Assembly: GCA_013314775.1 (NCBI GenBank)
Contig: JABUFB010000008.1
Location: forward strand, 913,036 to 977,035
Source of the DNA: Armatimonadota bacterium
GTDB taxonomy: Bacteria; Armatimonadota; Zipacnadia; Zipacnadales; JABUFB01
Length of the DNA: 64,000 nt
Direction of reading: 5' to 3'
The notes under the pieces were generated by a model. It saw only the letters and a program-made list of their open reading frames with translations. It made no database searches and had not been told where the DNA came from. This document shows, in pieces, positions 34,253-43,748 of the stretch. Position numbers and translations under genes: made by a program. Numbering within the stretch: position 1 is the first letter of the stretch; each line of letters opens with the position of its first letter.

Positions 34253-36910
34253 TTACTGCGCGGGACCGAAGGCGCCGGATGCCAGCAGCGCCATGAACTG
34301 CGCGACGTCCCTATGATCCACGTTACCATCTCCGTCCAGATCGAAAGCTGGGCCGCACGGCAAGCCCGTGAGATGCCGGCGCCAGGCATTCAGGAAGGCA
34401 CGGATGTCCTTCCAGTCAACATCCCCCTCGCCAGTCATGTCGGCCCCGCCGCGGACGGTAACCAGCTCAATCGTGTCCGTCGCCCCCCGGGGTGAAGCCA
34501 GCGTGCACTGAACCTGGCACACCGGTCCAGCAGTGGCGCCGGCGGTCATCTCCACGCGCACCTCGCGGCCCGCGCCCGCACCCAGTGACCCCGTGGTCCA
34601 GCCCGAGCCTCGGACAGCGCTGGTGATGTCATTTCCTCCGTAGAGCGCATCGAAATACCGCACCGTCCAGCCCGCGGGAGCGGCGGAGGCTCTCAGCGTA
34701 AGCGCATCCGTCGCTTCAGAGGCGTTATCCAGGCGCAGCGTGAAGGCGGTCACATCGCCGGCCGTGAGAATCGACCGGCACGTCTGGAGCGAAAGCGGGG
34801 CGCCAACTACGTTCTCGCCCACGTAAGGCAGGTCGACCCGCGAGCGTGCCATCGCGTCGGGACGGCCATTCGCGAAGGGCTTTTGCCCGGCCACGAACCG
34901 GCACACATCGCGCGTGCTGCCGTCACCGCTGGTGACGCGCACCTCGATTTCCTGCGTGGTCCCCGCCGCAACGGATGCCCCTGGGGTTATGTCGAGGCGG
35001 ATCTCAGCCCAGGCATTAGGCGGCACTCCGACGATGGTGGTCTTCAGGACGTTCCCCGAGTAGTTGCCATTCTTGTCGTAGTACGCCACGGTCCAGCCGG
35101 TGGCGGGGGAGTTGGCGGACAGCACAAGATCGTCTGGGCCGGCCGCATCGTTCTCCACCCGGAACCAGAAGCTTGCGGCCTGGCCGGAATCCACCGCGGC
35201 CCAGAGCGTCTGCTGCGAACCGATCATGTCGTAGACGTTCCCGCCTCGGAAGAGGGCATCGGAGGACAGTTTCTGGAGAGCGTCCGGGCGTGGGGCGGCG
35301 CGGGTGATCGCCGCTTTCACTGTGTCGCCGCGGGAAGGGTCGGTGGTGGACGTGCCGGTGATCAATAGTTGCCAGACATCCTGCCCCCCAACCTGTACAC
35401 TCCCCGTCACCGTGACGTTGATCTCGACGACGCCGCCCGCTGCGAGGTCCACCGAGTATCCGCTGCCGTTGATCTGCGCGGTCTTGTCCTGTCCACCCAC
35501 CTCGTACTTGGCTGTCCAGCCGGAAGGGGCAGGCGGTGCGGTGATGCGAATGACGTCGGCGACTTGCGCGTCGTTCTCTGCCAGCACGACGAACTGGTAC
35601 TGGTAGGCGGTGGTGCTCTCAACGGTCTGGTTGAGGCCGGTGTCGTTGTACAGCCCGTCGCCGTGAAAGGTCGCAGTCTCGGTCTTGTGTCGGATCAGCA
35701 GGTCAGGCTTGCGCTGCTCACCCGGGTCCACCAGGGTGCCGGTCCGGAAACTGAGTGTCTCAACCTGCGCCGACCAGACGCCGGATTTGCGCCCCTGCAC
35801 GAACCAGGTGTAGTTGGTGTTGTTCTGGAGCTTATTCAGCGGCGGGCTCCACGAGGTGCGCGTGACGATCGCGCTTGCGAGGTCCTGCCCTGAGCCGGAC
35901 GTGCGCACGGTAACTCTGTAGTCGTCGGCCTCCGTCGCAGCCCATTTCAGCGAGGGCGAGCCGGTATGCGTCGAGCCGTCGGCGGGTGCGAGCAACTGGC
36001 AGGGAAGTGGGTTGGCCGTGCTCAGAGGAGTGCCTCCCGCCCAAACACCCGCGCTCATGCCGGAACGGTCTCCGTTGGGTTCTGTGAGCTTGCCGCACAT
36101 ATAGTGAGCATACCAGTCCCGCCACATCGGGACATTGCCTCCGGGATCGGGGAACCCGTGGGCGACCAGGCTGTGCAGGTCCGGCACCTGGTAGCCGAGA
36201 TCACGATACCAGCCTTCCAGCCCGTGCAGCCACTCATGGAGCGGCACCTCGCCTAGAAAGGACTCGTCCCACGCGGAGTCCTTGTTGTACCTGACCATGC
36301 CATAGGTGATGGTTCGCCCGGCGAAGCTGATCGGGCCGACCCAGCTCAATCCCCAGTAAGACGGCGTCGGCGCCGTGCCCATGTGTCCGAAGACCAGGAC
36401 CGAATCATACTTGCCGGTGGGAATGTACTGCTGCAGCTCGGTGGCCACGTCGTCGTGGCTGATCCAATAGTTCAGCGCTCCTTCCGGCTCCCATTTCGTG
36501 ACCGTGGCAATGGGACGCTCGATGCGATGCACCTCGATGCTGGCCTTCCCCAGGCCCTCGGACCACAGGTCCACGAGGTCCACGAAGGATGCGGCGGCGC
36601 GCTCGAATCGCTGCACCTGGCTCTCGGTGATGGAGCCCGTGTATGTCTGGGTGGCACCCTGGGAGGTCTGGTAGCTGAAGTCCGAGTTCGGGTAGATGAG
36701 CACTAGCACCGACCAGGTGGCGCCCGCCGCTCGAGTGCCTACTGCGGCGGGTGCAACGGGTCTTGGGGGGATGAGTTCAGGCGGACGGACGAGCCCACCA
36801 GGGTCCAGCGGGGTATCACTTGACTGAGCCAAAGCGACCGCCGAAAGCAGCACAAGCGCCAGCACCGCACAAACCCGGCTGACCGGGCGCGCCCCCAGTT
36901 GTGCGATCAT
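34253..36910 (-). CDS. Secreted HExxH metalloprotease-like protein with C-terminal dockerin
   Basis: 885 aa. Signal peptide VCAVLALVLLSAVALAQ. A catalytic-like domain reaches about residue 300 with zinc motif LHEWLHGLEGWYRD near 225 (HExxH). A fibronectin/Ig-like unit follows at about 305-395 (LAPADGSTHTGSPSLKW). Several repeated beta-sandwich modules with 'APAGWTVRYFD' / 'SPATGWTVAYYDKNG' motifs fill the middle. The last ~55 residues form a type I dockerin-like pair: MTGEGDVDWKDIRAFLNAW and DLDGDGNVDHRDVAQFMALL, each with a Ca2+-binding loop. Last gene of the oxidoreductase operon (31-bp gap). Partner cohesin not seen. Confidence 0.82.
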   Translation of the reverse strand: MIAQLGARPVSRVCAVLALVLLSAVALAQSSDTPLDPGGLVRPPELIPPRPVAPAAVGTRAAGATWSVLVLIYPNSDFSYQTSQGATQTYTGSITESQVQRFERAAASFVDLVDLWSEGLGKASIEVHRIERPIATVTKWEPEGALNYWISHDDVATELQQYIPTGKYDSVLVFGHMGTAPTPSYWGLSWVGPISFAGRTITYGMVRYNKDSAWDESFLGEVPLHEWLHGLEGWYRDLGYQVPDLHSLVAHGFPDPGGNVPMWRDWYAHYMCGKLTEPNGDRSGMSAGVWAGGTPLSTANPLPCQLLAPADGSTHTGSPSLKWAATEADDYRVTVRTSGSGQDLASAIVTRTSWSPPLNKLQNNTNYTWFVQGRKSGVWSAQVETLSFRTGTLVDPGEQRKPDLLIRHKTETATFHGDGLYNDTGLNQTVESTTAYQYQFVVLAENDAQVADVIRITAPPAPSGWTAKYEVGGQDKTAQINGSGYSVDLAAGGVVEINVTVTGSVQVGGQDVWQLLITGTSTTDPSRGDTVKAAITRAAPRPDALQKLSSDALFRGGNVYDMIGSQQTLWAAVDSGQAASFWFRVENDAAGPDDLVLSANSPATGWTVAYYDKNGNYSGNVLKTTIVGVPPNAWAEIRLDITPGASVAAGTTQEIEVRVTSGDGSTRDVCRFVAGQKPFANGRPDAMARSRVDLPYVGENVVGAPLSLQTCRSILTAGDVTAFTLRLDNASEATDALTLRASAAPAGWTVRYFDALYGGNDITSAVRGSGWTTGSLGAGAGREVRVEMTAGATAGPVCQVQCTLASPRGATDTIELVTVRGGADMTGEGDVDWKDIRAFLNAWRRHLTGLPCGPAFDLDGDGNVDHRDVAQFMALLASGAFGPAQ

Positions 36911-36941
36911 CTCCAGCCTCCCAGCCTCTATTGTCCCGGCG

Positions 36942-38228
36942 TCACAGCCAGCCGCAGACCGTCCACATCACTGGAGTGCGGTCGTAGACCACCTGCAACT
37001 GCTTGTCAATATCCCCCAGCGGATCGCAGCCGTAGCGTCGCTGGAACTCCTCGTGGAGAGCATTCTCAACGCTGGTGGTCTCCTTGAGGGGCAGATCGAG
37101 CCAGACATTGCCTCGCCAGGCGCTCTCGCGTATCGCGATCCACAGTTCCATGTCCTTGCGGGCGTTCTCGGGACCATATACCAGCGGCTCATCGTAGACT
37201 ATGGCGCGGTACAGGCTCTCGAGATAGGTCGCCTTGGAGACGGCGTCGTCGTCCACGATTCCGTATCGAGCGTAGGGATTCTCCCAGACCACCTCGGGGC
37301 TCGTACCGACCTTGACCGCCTCCAGCACCCTTCGGCCGCCACGTTCACCGTACACCCACTCGATAGGATAGTGCCGCTCGCGGGTGCCTGCCCCGGCCTC
37401 AAAGTCGTCGGTTAGTTGCTGCAGCGTCTCAGGGTCATCCAGCACCAGTGCTTCGCCATAACGGTGGCCCTTCTCGCCGTCAATGACGCCGGCGACTGCG
37501 CCGATGAATCCCTTTGTCCCTTCAACGTCCCACGCGTGTCGCCAGACCGGGCGCTTCGGAGGCATCTCGAAGATACAGGTGAGATGCCCGGCAAACCTGA
37601 TGAGGCCGCCGTCCCACATGGTCTCAGTCATTGGTTCGCCGCCGTAACTGATCATGTTCACCACGGGCACCCGGCCGTCCCAGCCCAGAACCCGCTCGGC
37701 CTCGGAACCCGCGAGCTTGCGAATTGCCGAGAAGCCGTGGTAAGCACCGCAGGGGTACTTCAAGCGCATGTGGGTGGGTTCACCGATCCAGCCGTCCGCC
37801 ACCAGTCTCTGCTTGAGGCGCTCCCGGGGCCAGGTCCAGGTGTTCTCGGCAACTTCCATCAGGACCCCGTTCTCGCGGCACTTCGCCACCATCGCGTCGG
37901 CCTGTGGCAGAGTAGTGGCGATGGGGATTTCATTGAGGATGTGACAGCCGGCTTCGGCCGCGCGCATGCAGACGGCGTACGTGGAATCAGTGGGCGTGAG
38001 CCGCACCACAACGTCGGGTTTTCCCTTCTCGAAGAGGTCATCCAGGTTGGTGTAGACCTCGGGGATGTTGTACTCTGCCGCTGCCGCGCGGGCATGGTCT
38101 TCGTTGATGTCCATAATCGCGCACTGGTCGTACATGTCATGCAGCTGGTTGATGACTTCGAAGAACCCGCTGGAGCGCGCGCCGATGGTGGACCCAGCTC
38201 CGATGCAGGCGATGCGCAGCTTGGACAT
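36942..38228 (-). CDS. Gfo/Idh/MocA family protein with altered EKP motif
   Basis: 428 aa. Rossmann start RIACIGAGSTIGARS. The usual EKP motif is replaced by ILNEIPIATTL, so the catalytic Lys is Ile. The C-terminal domain has an extended tail rich in aromatic residues (WIAIRESAWRGNVWLDLPLK). CGGAGGGAC precedes the chosen ATG. It is the third of three tandem paralogs, 33 bases after the previous one. Loss of the Lys suggests a non-redox or altered catalytic role, or that another residue substitutes. Confidence 0.85.
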   Translation of the reverse strand: MSKLRIACIGAGSTIGARSSGFFEVINQLHDMYDQCAIMDINEDHARAAAAEYNIPEVYTNLDDLFEKGKPDVVVRLTPTDSTYAVCMRAAEAGCHILNEIPIATTLPQADAMVAKCRENGVLMEVAENTWTWPRERLKQRLVADGWIGEPTHMRLKYPCGAYHGFSAIRKLAGSEAERVLGWDGRVPVVNMISYGGEPMTETMWDGGLIRFAGHLTCIFEMPPKRPVWRHAWDVEGTKGFIGAVAGVIDGEKGHRYGEALVLDDPETLQQLTDDFEAGAGTRERHYPIEWVYGERGGRRVLEAVKVGTSPEVVWENPYARYGIVDDDAVSKATYLESLYRAIVYDEPLVYGPENARKDMELWIAIRESAWRGNVWLDLPLKETTSVENALHEEFQRRYGCDPLGDIDKQLQVVYDRTPVMWTVCGWL

Positions 38229-38261
38229 GGTCGATGTCCCTCCGTGGTTCACTTCCCTCGA

Positions 38262-39311
38262 TTACTCACTCAAGAGCCGTGCGTACTCTTCGGCTACTTC
38301 CAAGTCTTTCACCGCATCTTCCGGGATGGACCGCGGACTGTCTTCTCCACGGACACAGGCCACGAAATGCCGGGCCTGTTCCAGGAAAGGCCAGCGCGGC
38401 GGAATGCACGGGATCTCTTCGGACTGGATGTCCCCGCCGCGGAAAATGCGGACCTCTCCCCCACGCTGCCTGGCCATGGGCGAGGGGATGTCCAGTTCCA
38501 CCTTGCCCTGTTCGAACACAACACGGTACGCCTCCTCCCAGCCGGTGCGCAGGCCGTAGCCGGCCATCTCCAGGACCACTTCGACGCCCCTGGATGTGGC
38601 GCCGGCCAGCATGGACCGTCCGGGGCTTACATACTCCACTTGCCAGTCCTCCCCGAGCAGACAGCGGATCAGGTTGACCTGGTGGATGAAGTAGTTGATA
38701 AAACTGTTGTACTCCCGGCCCGTGAGTTCGTCCATCCAGGACGGCCAGGGCTCGGGGACTACGCCCTCGTAGCCGGGCGCACCATCCCCCGCGCTCAACG
38801 GCGGCTCGATCTCGAATAACCAGTCGCCAGGGGGCATGCAGGCGCGCAGGTACTTCATGTCGCCCTGGGCGCCGGAGGCCTTCCAGTCGCTGATCACCTC
38901 CACAGCGCGCCGCGTGGCCGGGGCTGACCGTTTCATGTAGCCCACGTAGTAGATGACACCCTTATCCCGCGCGAGCTTCGCCATGCGGCGGCCGGTATCG
39001 GGGCTCATGCACATAGGCTTTTCGGTGAGTACATGAAGGCCGGCGTCAAGGATGTCGGGAATGACCGAGGAATGCAGACTGTAGGGCAGGATTGCGACGA
39101 CCGCGTCAAGTTCCTCGTTACGCAGCATTTCGCGGTGGTCGGGGTATGTCCTCGGGATGCCGTAGCGGGTCGCCACGAGTTGGGCGCTGTCCTGACGGCC
39201 TTCGGCGAGCGCCACCACCTGGCAGCCGGGGACGGTGGTGAAGCAGTCGAGGTGTGCCTTCTGGCCCATGAAGCCGGCGCCGACGAAACCGATGCGGATT
39301 GGGTCGTTCAT
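38262..39311 (-). CDS. Gfo/Idh/MocA family oxidoreductase
   Basis: 349 aa. Rossmann motif IGFVGAGFMGQKAH and intact catalytic motif LTEKPMCMSPD. The C-terminal domain carries NSFINYFIHQVNLIRCLLG, with the His typical of the family. CAGGAGAG precedes the ATG. It is the canonical member of the tandem trio and so the best candidate for the actual dehydrogenase of the operon. Substrate unknown, most likely a sugar or cyclitol. Confidence 0.88.
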   Translation of the reverse strand: MNDPIRIGFVGAGFMGQKAHLDCFTTVPGCQVVALAEGRQDSAQLVATRYGIPRTYPDHREMLRNEELDAVVAILPYSLHSSVIPDILDAGLHVLTEKPMCMSPDTGRRMAKLARDKGVIYYVGYMKRSAPATRRAVEVISDWKASGAQGDMKYLRACMPPGDWLFEIEPPLSAGDGAPGYEGVVPEPWPSWMDELTGREYNSFINYFIHQVNLIRCLLGEDWQVEYVSPGRSMLAGATSRGVEVVLEMAGYGLRTGWEEAYRVVFEQGKVELDIPSPMARQRGGEVRIFRGGDIQSEEIPCIPPRWPFLEQARHFVACVRGEDSPRSIPEDAVKDLEVAEEYARLLSE

Positions 39312-39510
39312 TGGCTCTCTCCTGTTGAGCACAAAATGACGTGATGTCGTCTGGCGGCGAACCACGGCCCAGCCTACTGCCGGCAAGCGCAGCCTGTGTT
39401 TGGGGCAGAGCGGGAGCCAGGTCGCAGGACGGCCACCCGACAAGGGCAGGCCATCGCTTCCGATGACTGTGTGCGCGACCGGTATTGACGCCCCTCTCGG
39501 AAGGAGGGTG

Positions 39511-40722
39511 TCAGTACTCCAGTCGCGGCCAGTCGGCAGGAACGTCGCCGAAATCCGGTACCTCCAGCAGCTCCCCCCCGCGCTTGGAGGATTCGTGTGC
39601 CACCAGTCCGGGAATCATGTATCGCGCGGCCTGCCAGACATTGTTCGGCGGCACGGACTGGCTCACGCAGGCGCGGACGAAATCATCCACCAGGAACTGA
39701 TGCGAGCCATTGTGACCGTTGGGCAGACCGATGAACTCCTGGGGCAGGCGAGCAAGGTCATGTACCCGCGAGGCCCCGCTGTGGGTTCCGTCAGCCGAGG
39801 TGACCTTGCTCATCTCCCCGCTCACTTCCGACGCCGGGACACCGCTGCAGGCAAGAAGATCCCGGAGGTCCACGGTGGCGGAGCGGTCCTTCGTGACCCA
39901 GACTTGGCCACCCACCTGCTCTTCGTAGGACCCGAGGGTGCCGTACATGCTCATGCCCACCGTCCCCGGATGTCCAACGCGCCTGAACTCGTTGATGCGG
40001 CAGACGCTTCCGTCGGACATGCGGAAGAGTGCGGATTGATTGCTGAAGACATTGCCCCAGATATTCACGTCCGGGTCGTAGATGTGCGGGTCCTCGACAT
40101 CGGGAATGCCCTGGCAGGAGACGTGGGTCATGTGGGCGCCGGTGACGGAGATGATGAGGCTAGTGGAGTGGGTTGGGTAATACATGGGCGGGCCGCCGGC
40201 GGTCTCAAGCCAGCGCTCGCCGCCGCGCCACTTCGCCACATCGTACAATCCGTGATCCCAGTCGTGAAGGTACTCGCCCTCGGCGTACACAATGCGCCCG
40301 AAATCACCGGCTGCGAAACGCTTGCGACAGTAGACGGCGCACGGGTAGTAGTAACTGGTCTCTCCGATCATGTAGACCAACCCGGTCTGCTCCACCGTGG
40401 TGACCAGGGCTTCGAGCTCCTCGACGCTGTGCGCTGCGGGCACCGCGGAATACACATGTTTTCCCGCTTGGAGCGCTTGCAGCGCCTGGGGCGCATGGAG
40501 CCAGTGTTGGGTGATGATGGCGATGGCGTCCACATCCGTATCGCACAGGTCATCCAGGGACGGGCAGGTGTCGGGAATGTCAAACTCCGCGGATCGGGCC
40601 GCCAGCTTCTCGGCATCGAGATCGCAGAGAATGACCTGTTCCACAGCCGGGTGGGCCTTGAACAGAGGGATGAAACACCGTGCGAACGCGCCCACGCCAC
40701 AGATGCCTACTCTCAGGGCCAT
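39511..40722 (-). CDS. Gfo/Idh/MocA family protein with AVP in place of EKP
   Basis: 403 aa. Rossmann start RVGICGVGAFARCFI. The catalytic motif reads VYSAVPAAHSVEE, so both Glu and Lys of EKP are lost. YYYPCAVYCRKRF and 'GGPPMYYPTHSTSLIISVTG' mark a substrate domain with a conserved His. GAAGG precedes the ATG. First gene of the tandem trio; a 199-bp gap separates it from the next. The AVP variant probably defines a distinct subgroup rather than decay, since the rest is intact. Confidence 0.85.
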   Translation of the reverse strand: MALRVGICGVGAFARCFIPLFKAHPAVEQVILCDLDAEKLAARSAEFDIPDTCPSLDDLCDTDVDAIAIITQHWLHAPQALQALQAGKHVYSAVPAAHSVEELEALVTTVEQTGLVYMIGETSYYYPCAVYCRKRFAAGDFGRIVYAEGEYLHDWDHGLYDVAKWRGGERWLETAGGPPMYYPTHSTSLIISVTGAHMTHVSCQGIPDVEDPHIYDPDVNIWGNVFSNQSALFRMSDGSVCRINEFRRVGHPGTVGMSMYGTLGSYEEQVGGQVWVTKDRSATVDLRDLLACSGVPASEVSGEMSKVTSADGTHSGASRVHDLARLPQEFIGLPNGHNGSHQFLVDDFVRACVSQSVPPNNVWQAARYMIPGLVAHESSKRGGELLEVPDFGDVPADWPRLEY

Positions 40723-40733
40723 GAAAATCACCT

Positions 40734-40955
40734 TCAGAAAAAAGTGATATGTGCCGCGGCGGGTTGGCGGATGCAATTCCCTTTGGGCGAGCCCGGCTCC
40801 TTCAGGGCTTTTCGCCGCCCCACTTCGGTGCGTCGCCGGCTGCGCACCTGTGGGCACGGGTCCTTGAGGCTGTCGATCAGTGCCCGGGCAGTGCCGGGGT
40901 CGGCGATCTGGCCGAGGATCAAGGCCCCGCTGTATCCGCGGGCTTTGAGGTCCAC
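40734..40955 (-). pseudogene. HEAT-repeat fragment
   Basis: In the gap upstream of the trio, a short minus-strand frame begins (from GTG, after a G-rich stretch) DLKARGYSGALILGQIADPG and continues TARALIDSLKDPCPQVR. That is one clear PBS-lyase/HEAT repeat. After that the frame turns into Arg/Lys-rich sequence and stops at 40734. It looks like the leftover of a longer HEAT-repeat gene; it may instead be a tiny independent ORF. Confidence 0.35.
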
Positions 40956-41150
40956 CTGGGTACTGCCCCCCTTGCAGGCCAGACGCTTTCATTATCGGCC
41001 CACGCGCCGATAGGCCATGACTAGCCCTTCGCCCATTGCCGCCGCGTCTCCTTCAGGGCAGCAGGAAGAAGGTGCTATCGTGTGCCGCGCAGAAAGTGCA
41101 CGCTCACTGCCCGGGGCCGGGCGAACTCTCCCCGAAAGCGACACTCGTCC

Positions 41151-42020
41151 ATGGCCGTTGACCTGCATGTTCATTCCACTTGCTCCGACGGTACCCTGAC
41201 CCCCACTCAGGTGGTTCGGGCTGCTGCCTCCAGGGGTCTGTCCGCACTGGCACTGGCAGATCACGACACCGTGGCCGGGGTACGGACTGCGCTGCGCATT
41301 GCTGCCAGGCACGGGCTGGACCTGTTCCCGGCGGTGGAAGTCAGCGCGCAGCAGGGCCGCCAGGAACTGCATATCCTCGGGTTTCTCATCGACGTGGATG
41401 AACCGGAGCTCGCCCAGGCACTGAAGCGGGTGCGCGAGGGGCGTCAGGACCGGCTCGAGCGCATCGTGAGCCGACTCAACAGCCTCGACGTGCCAATCAC
41501 CCTGGAGCAAGTCATGGAAGTTGCGGGTGAAGGCAGTGTCGGCAGGCCCCACGTGGCAGCCGCGCTGGTCAGGATGGGAGCCGTCTCCTCGCCACAAGAG
41601 GCATTCCAACTGTATCTGCGCCGGGGACGGCCCGCATACGTTGACCGGTACCGCCTTGGGGTCGAGGACGCGATCCGTCTTATTCGCAATGCCGGCGGAT
41701 TGCCCGTGCTGGCGCATCCGGGTCTCGGCTGCCCCGACGCAGTGATCCGCCACCTGGTCAAGCTCGGTCTCGCCGGCCTCGAAGCCTATCACGTGGACCA
41801 CCGAACCGCACAGATTCAGCACTACCTGCGCATGGCCGAAGCGATGGACCTGATCGTCACCGGGGGCTCGGACTCACACGGCCCGGAAGGCCCCGCGCCG
41901 GTGGAGATTGGGCAGATTCATGTGCCGGATTCCTGCGCAGCGGCCCTGCGCGATTGGGGCAGGGCGAACGGCCGCTGGCCCTTACCACCCCTTCCCGATA
42001 TTGAGGAGAAAGACTCGTGA
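41151..42020 (+). CDS. PHP-domain phosphoesterase
   Basis: 289 aa. All PHP metal motifs are present: DLHVHSTCSDG, LADHDTVAG, PAVEVSA, GRPHVAAAL, VLAHPG and GGSDSHGP. Length and layout match the YciV/RNase AM type (5'-3' exonuclease on RNA 5' ends, or 3',5'-nucleotide bisphosphate phosphatase). The chosen ATG starts MAVDLHVHS; the weak upstream GAAAGCG leaves some doubt. It overlaps the next gene at GTGA, so the two are translationally coupled. Confidence 0.9.
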   Translation: MAVDLHVHSTCSDGTLTPTQVVRAAASRGLSALALADHDTVAGVRTALRIAARHGLDLFPAVEVSAQQGRQELHILGFLIDVDEPELAQALKRVREGRQDRLERIVSRLNSLDVPITLEQVMEVAGEGSVGRPHVAAALVRMGAVSSPQEAFQLYLRRGRPAYVDRYRLGVEDAIRLIRNAGGLPVLAHPGLGCPDAVIRHLVKLGLAGLEAYHVDHRTAQIQHYLRMAEAMDLIVTGGSDSHGPEGPAPVEIGQIHVPDSCAAALRDWGRANGRWPLPPLPDIEEKDS

Positions 42021-42703
42021 AAAAGATCGTCTGTTTCGGTGACTCCGTCACTCAGGGCGTGCCCCATTGTCACCTGGGCGATACTTACGTCAAGGTGCTG
42101 GAGCGTCGCCTCAGCCAGCGAATGAATCAGCAGGAACGCGTGCTCTGCATCAACTCCGGCGTGGGCGGCGAGAATACCGCGGAAGGCCTGGCACGCATTC
42201 AGCCGGCGGTCCTCGACCACTCCCCTGATCTCGTGGTGGTGGAGTTCGGGCTGAACGACATCCGCTATGAACCCGAAAAGCGCATCCTGCCCGATGCGTT
42301 CTGTGCGAACCTGCGCACGATGCACGACCAAATTCGCGAGACCGGCGCCAAAGTGATCTTCACCACCCCGAATCCCATCATCAACGCATACCACCTGTAC
42401 TCCATGGGCACTGATTTCTACGCTCCATGGGGCGGCTGCAATGGGGCGGTGGAGGAGTACGCGGGGCTCGTGAGGCAGGTGGCCGCCGAGTTGGGGGCGC
42501 CCTTGTGCGACGTCTACCGCGCGTTCATCGACCGCGCTGTCGATTTCGAGTTCGAAAGCGCCTGCCCTGACCACACGGACTTGCGCTGTCTGGGCGGGTA
42601 TATCAGCATGGCCGACGGTGTGCATCCCACCGCGCCGGGGCAGGAACTGATCGCACGGGAACTGTACCGGACGATAGTCCAAGGCGGGCTGCTGGAAAGG
42701 TAG
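42017..42703 (+). CDS. SGNH/GDSL-family hydrolase
   Basis: 228 aa, cytoplasmic. GTG start overlapping the PHP stop, with AGGAG 8 bases upstream. Block I is CFGDSVTQG (nucleophile Ser), the Gly/Asn blocks are NSGVGGEN and EFGLNDIRY, and block V is ADGVHPTAPG (Asp and His). An esterase or deacetylase of small substrates, probably carbohydrate esters. Coupling to the PHP gene suggests co-regulation, not a shared pathway. Confidence 0.9.
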   Translation: MKKIVCFGDSVTQGVPHCHLGDTYVKVLERRLSQRMNQQERVLCINSGVGGENTAEGLARIQPAVLDHSPDLVVVEFGLNDIRYEPEKRILPDAFCANLRTMHDQIRETGAKVIFTTPNPIINAYHLYSMGTDFYAPWGGCNGAVEEYAGLVRQVAAELGAPLCDVYRAFIDRAVDFEFESACPDHTDLRCLGGYISMADGVHPTAPGQELIARELYRTIVQGGLLER

Positions 42704-42714
42704 CCAATCCCCGA

Positions 42715-42805
42715 CCGGGACGGTCGGCCTACGCGACGGTGTTCGCCGCCGTCTGCCTTTCGCCATCATCCGCGTGGGACGGGCGTCGCGCCCGCCGCCG
42801 TCCAG
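42715..42805. repeat. Two-module GC-rich intergenic repeat, copy E
   Basis: This copy contains both modules: GACGGTCGGCCTACGCGAC (42719-42737) and GGGCGTCGCGCCC (42781-42793) within CGTGGGACGGGCGTCGCGCC. It links the elements at 3.4 kb and 62.9 kb with those at 8-17 kb into one family. Confidence 0.55.
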
Positions 42806-42891
42806 GGCGCGAGCTCGTACCGCGATCAGGCGAGACGCCTGCTCTGCGCGGGGCCCAGGAGATTGTATCGATCGGCAGGCGAGAGGACTGC

Positions 42892-43635
42892 CTACCGGAG
42901 AGAGACCTCAAGTCCTTCCGGGTCGAGGACAACGTTGACGGACGCCCGCATATTGCTCGGGTCGCGCACGAACTGCAGGTACTGGGCCATGCGCTCAGCG
43001 CAGTTCACGCTGTTGTGCGCGAGTGCGATGCTTCCGGCGGGCATGCGGTCTAAGCCGCGCTGGAGAATATCCAGGTAGATGCCCTTGCCCTGCTCCGGCG
43101 GCCCGTCAGCATCAAGGTAAAGCACGTCGATGTTTCCGGGGAATTCATGGACGATGTCCCGGGCATCGGCCGCAACCACCCGGGCGACCCCAGTGGGATC
43201 GATGCGCCGCACATTGCGCTCGGCGCGTTCGGCCTCATCGGGCTTGATCTCCACGCCTATCAGCGCGTCGGCGGTGTAACACGCGCCCGGGCCCACACCC
43301 GCGCCGGCGTTGGAGATGAAAGTGTTGCCGCAGAACACCCCGGCGGCGATCATATTCCGGGGCTGCCGGATCGCATTGATGGCGTAAAGGAGACGCTGCA
43401 TCCGGGGCGTGATGGCGGTCCAGGGAATCTCAAAGCGTTCGGCGACCGCCCGGCGAAAGGCCATGAAGCGATCGTGAGGGTAGCGCGTGTGGGGCAGTAT
43501 GCCAGCATCCACCAGGCATTGCAGTGCGCCGTCAACAACGCTGATTTCCACATCCAGGGGCTCCAGGACCCCGTGGGGGTTCCTGTAGTCCATATTGTAT
43601 GTGTTCCAGTCGTCGGTGCGGTATTCAGTGGCCAT
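42892..43635 (-). CDS. SAM-dependent methyltransferase-like (class I fold)
   Basis: 247 aa. The glycine-rich AdoMet loop may be AAGVFCGNTFISNAGAGVG, with ALIGVEIKPDEAERAERNV (acid after strand 2), VAADARDIVHEFP and IDVLYLDADGPPEQG (motif like O-methyltransferase family 3). GLDRMPAGSIALAHNS follows, also O-methyltransferase-like. Substrate unknown. It is transcribed away from the following oxidoreductase, so the two share a 113-bp promoter region. Confidence 0.72.
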   Translation of the reverse strand: MATEYRTDDWNTYNMDYRNPHGVLEPLDVEISVVDGALQCLVDAGILPHTRYPHDRFMAFRRAVAERFEIPWTAITPRMQRLLYAINAIRQPRNMIAAGVFCGNTFISNAGAGVGPGACYTADALIGVEIKPDEAERAERNVRRIDPTGVARVVAADARDIVHEFPGNIDVLYLDADGPPEQGKGIYLDILQRGLDRMPAGSIALAHNSVNCAERMAQYLQFVRDPSNMRASVNVVLDPEGLEVSLR

Positions 43636-43748
43636 ACGCAGTCCCCATGTTAGAGGAATCGTTGACAGCTCAGGCATGCAATGCGCCGCGCAGGGCAGGG
43701 GGACCTCCTCCCCCGCAGATACCATAGAGAGTACGAGGGAATACGAGA

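Noticed and set aside
34253-36910. Cellulosome component
   Set aside because: A dockerin is present but no scaffoldin or cohesin is in the window, and the catalytic part is protease-like, not cellulase.
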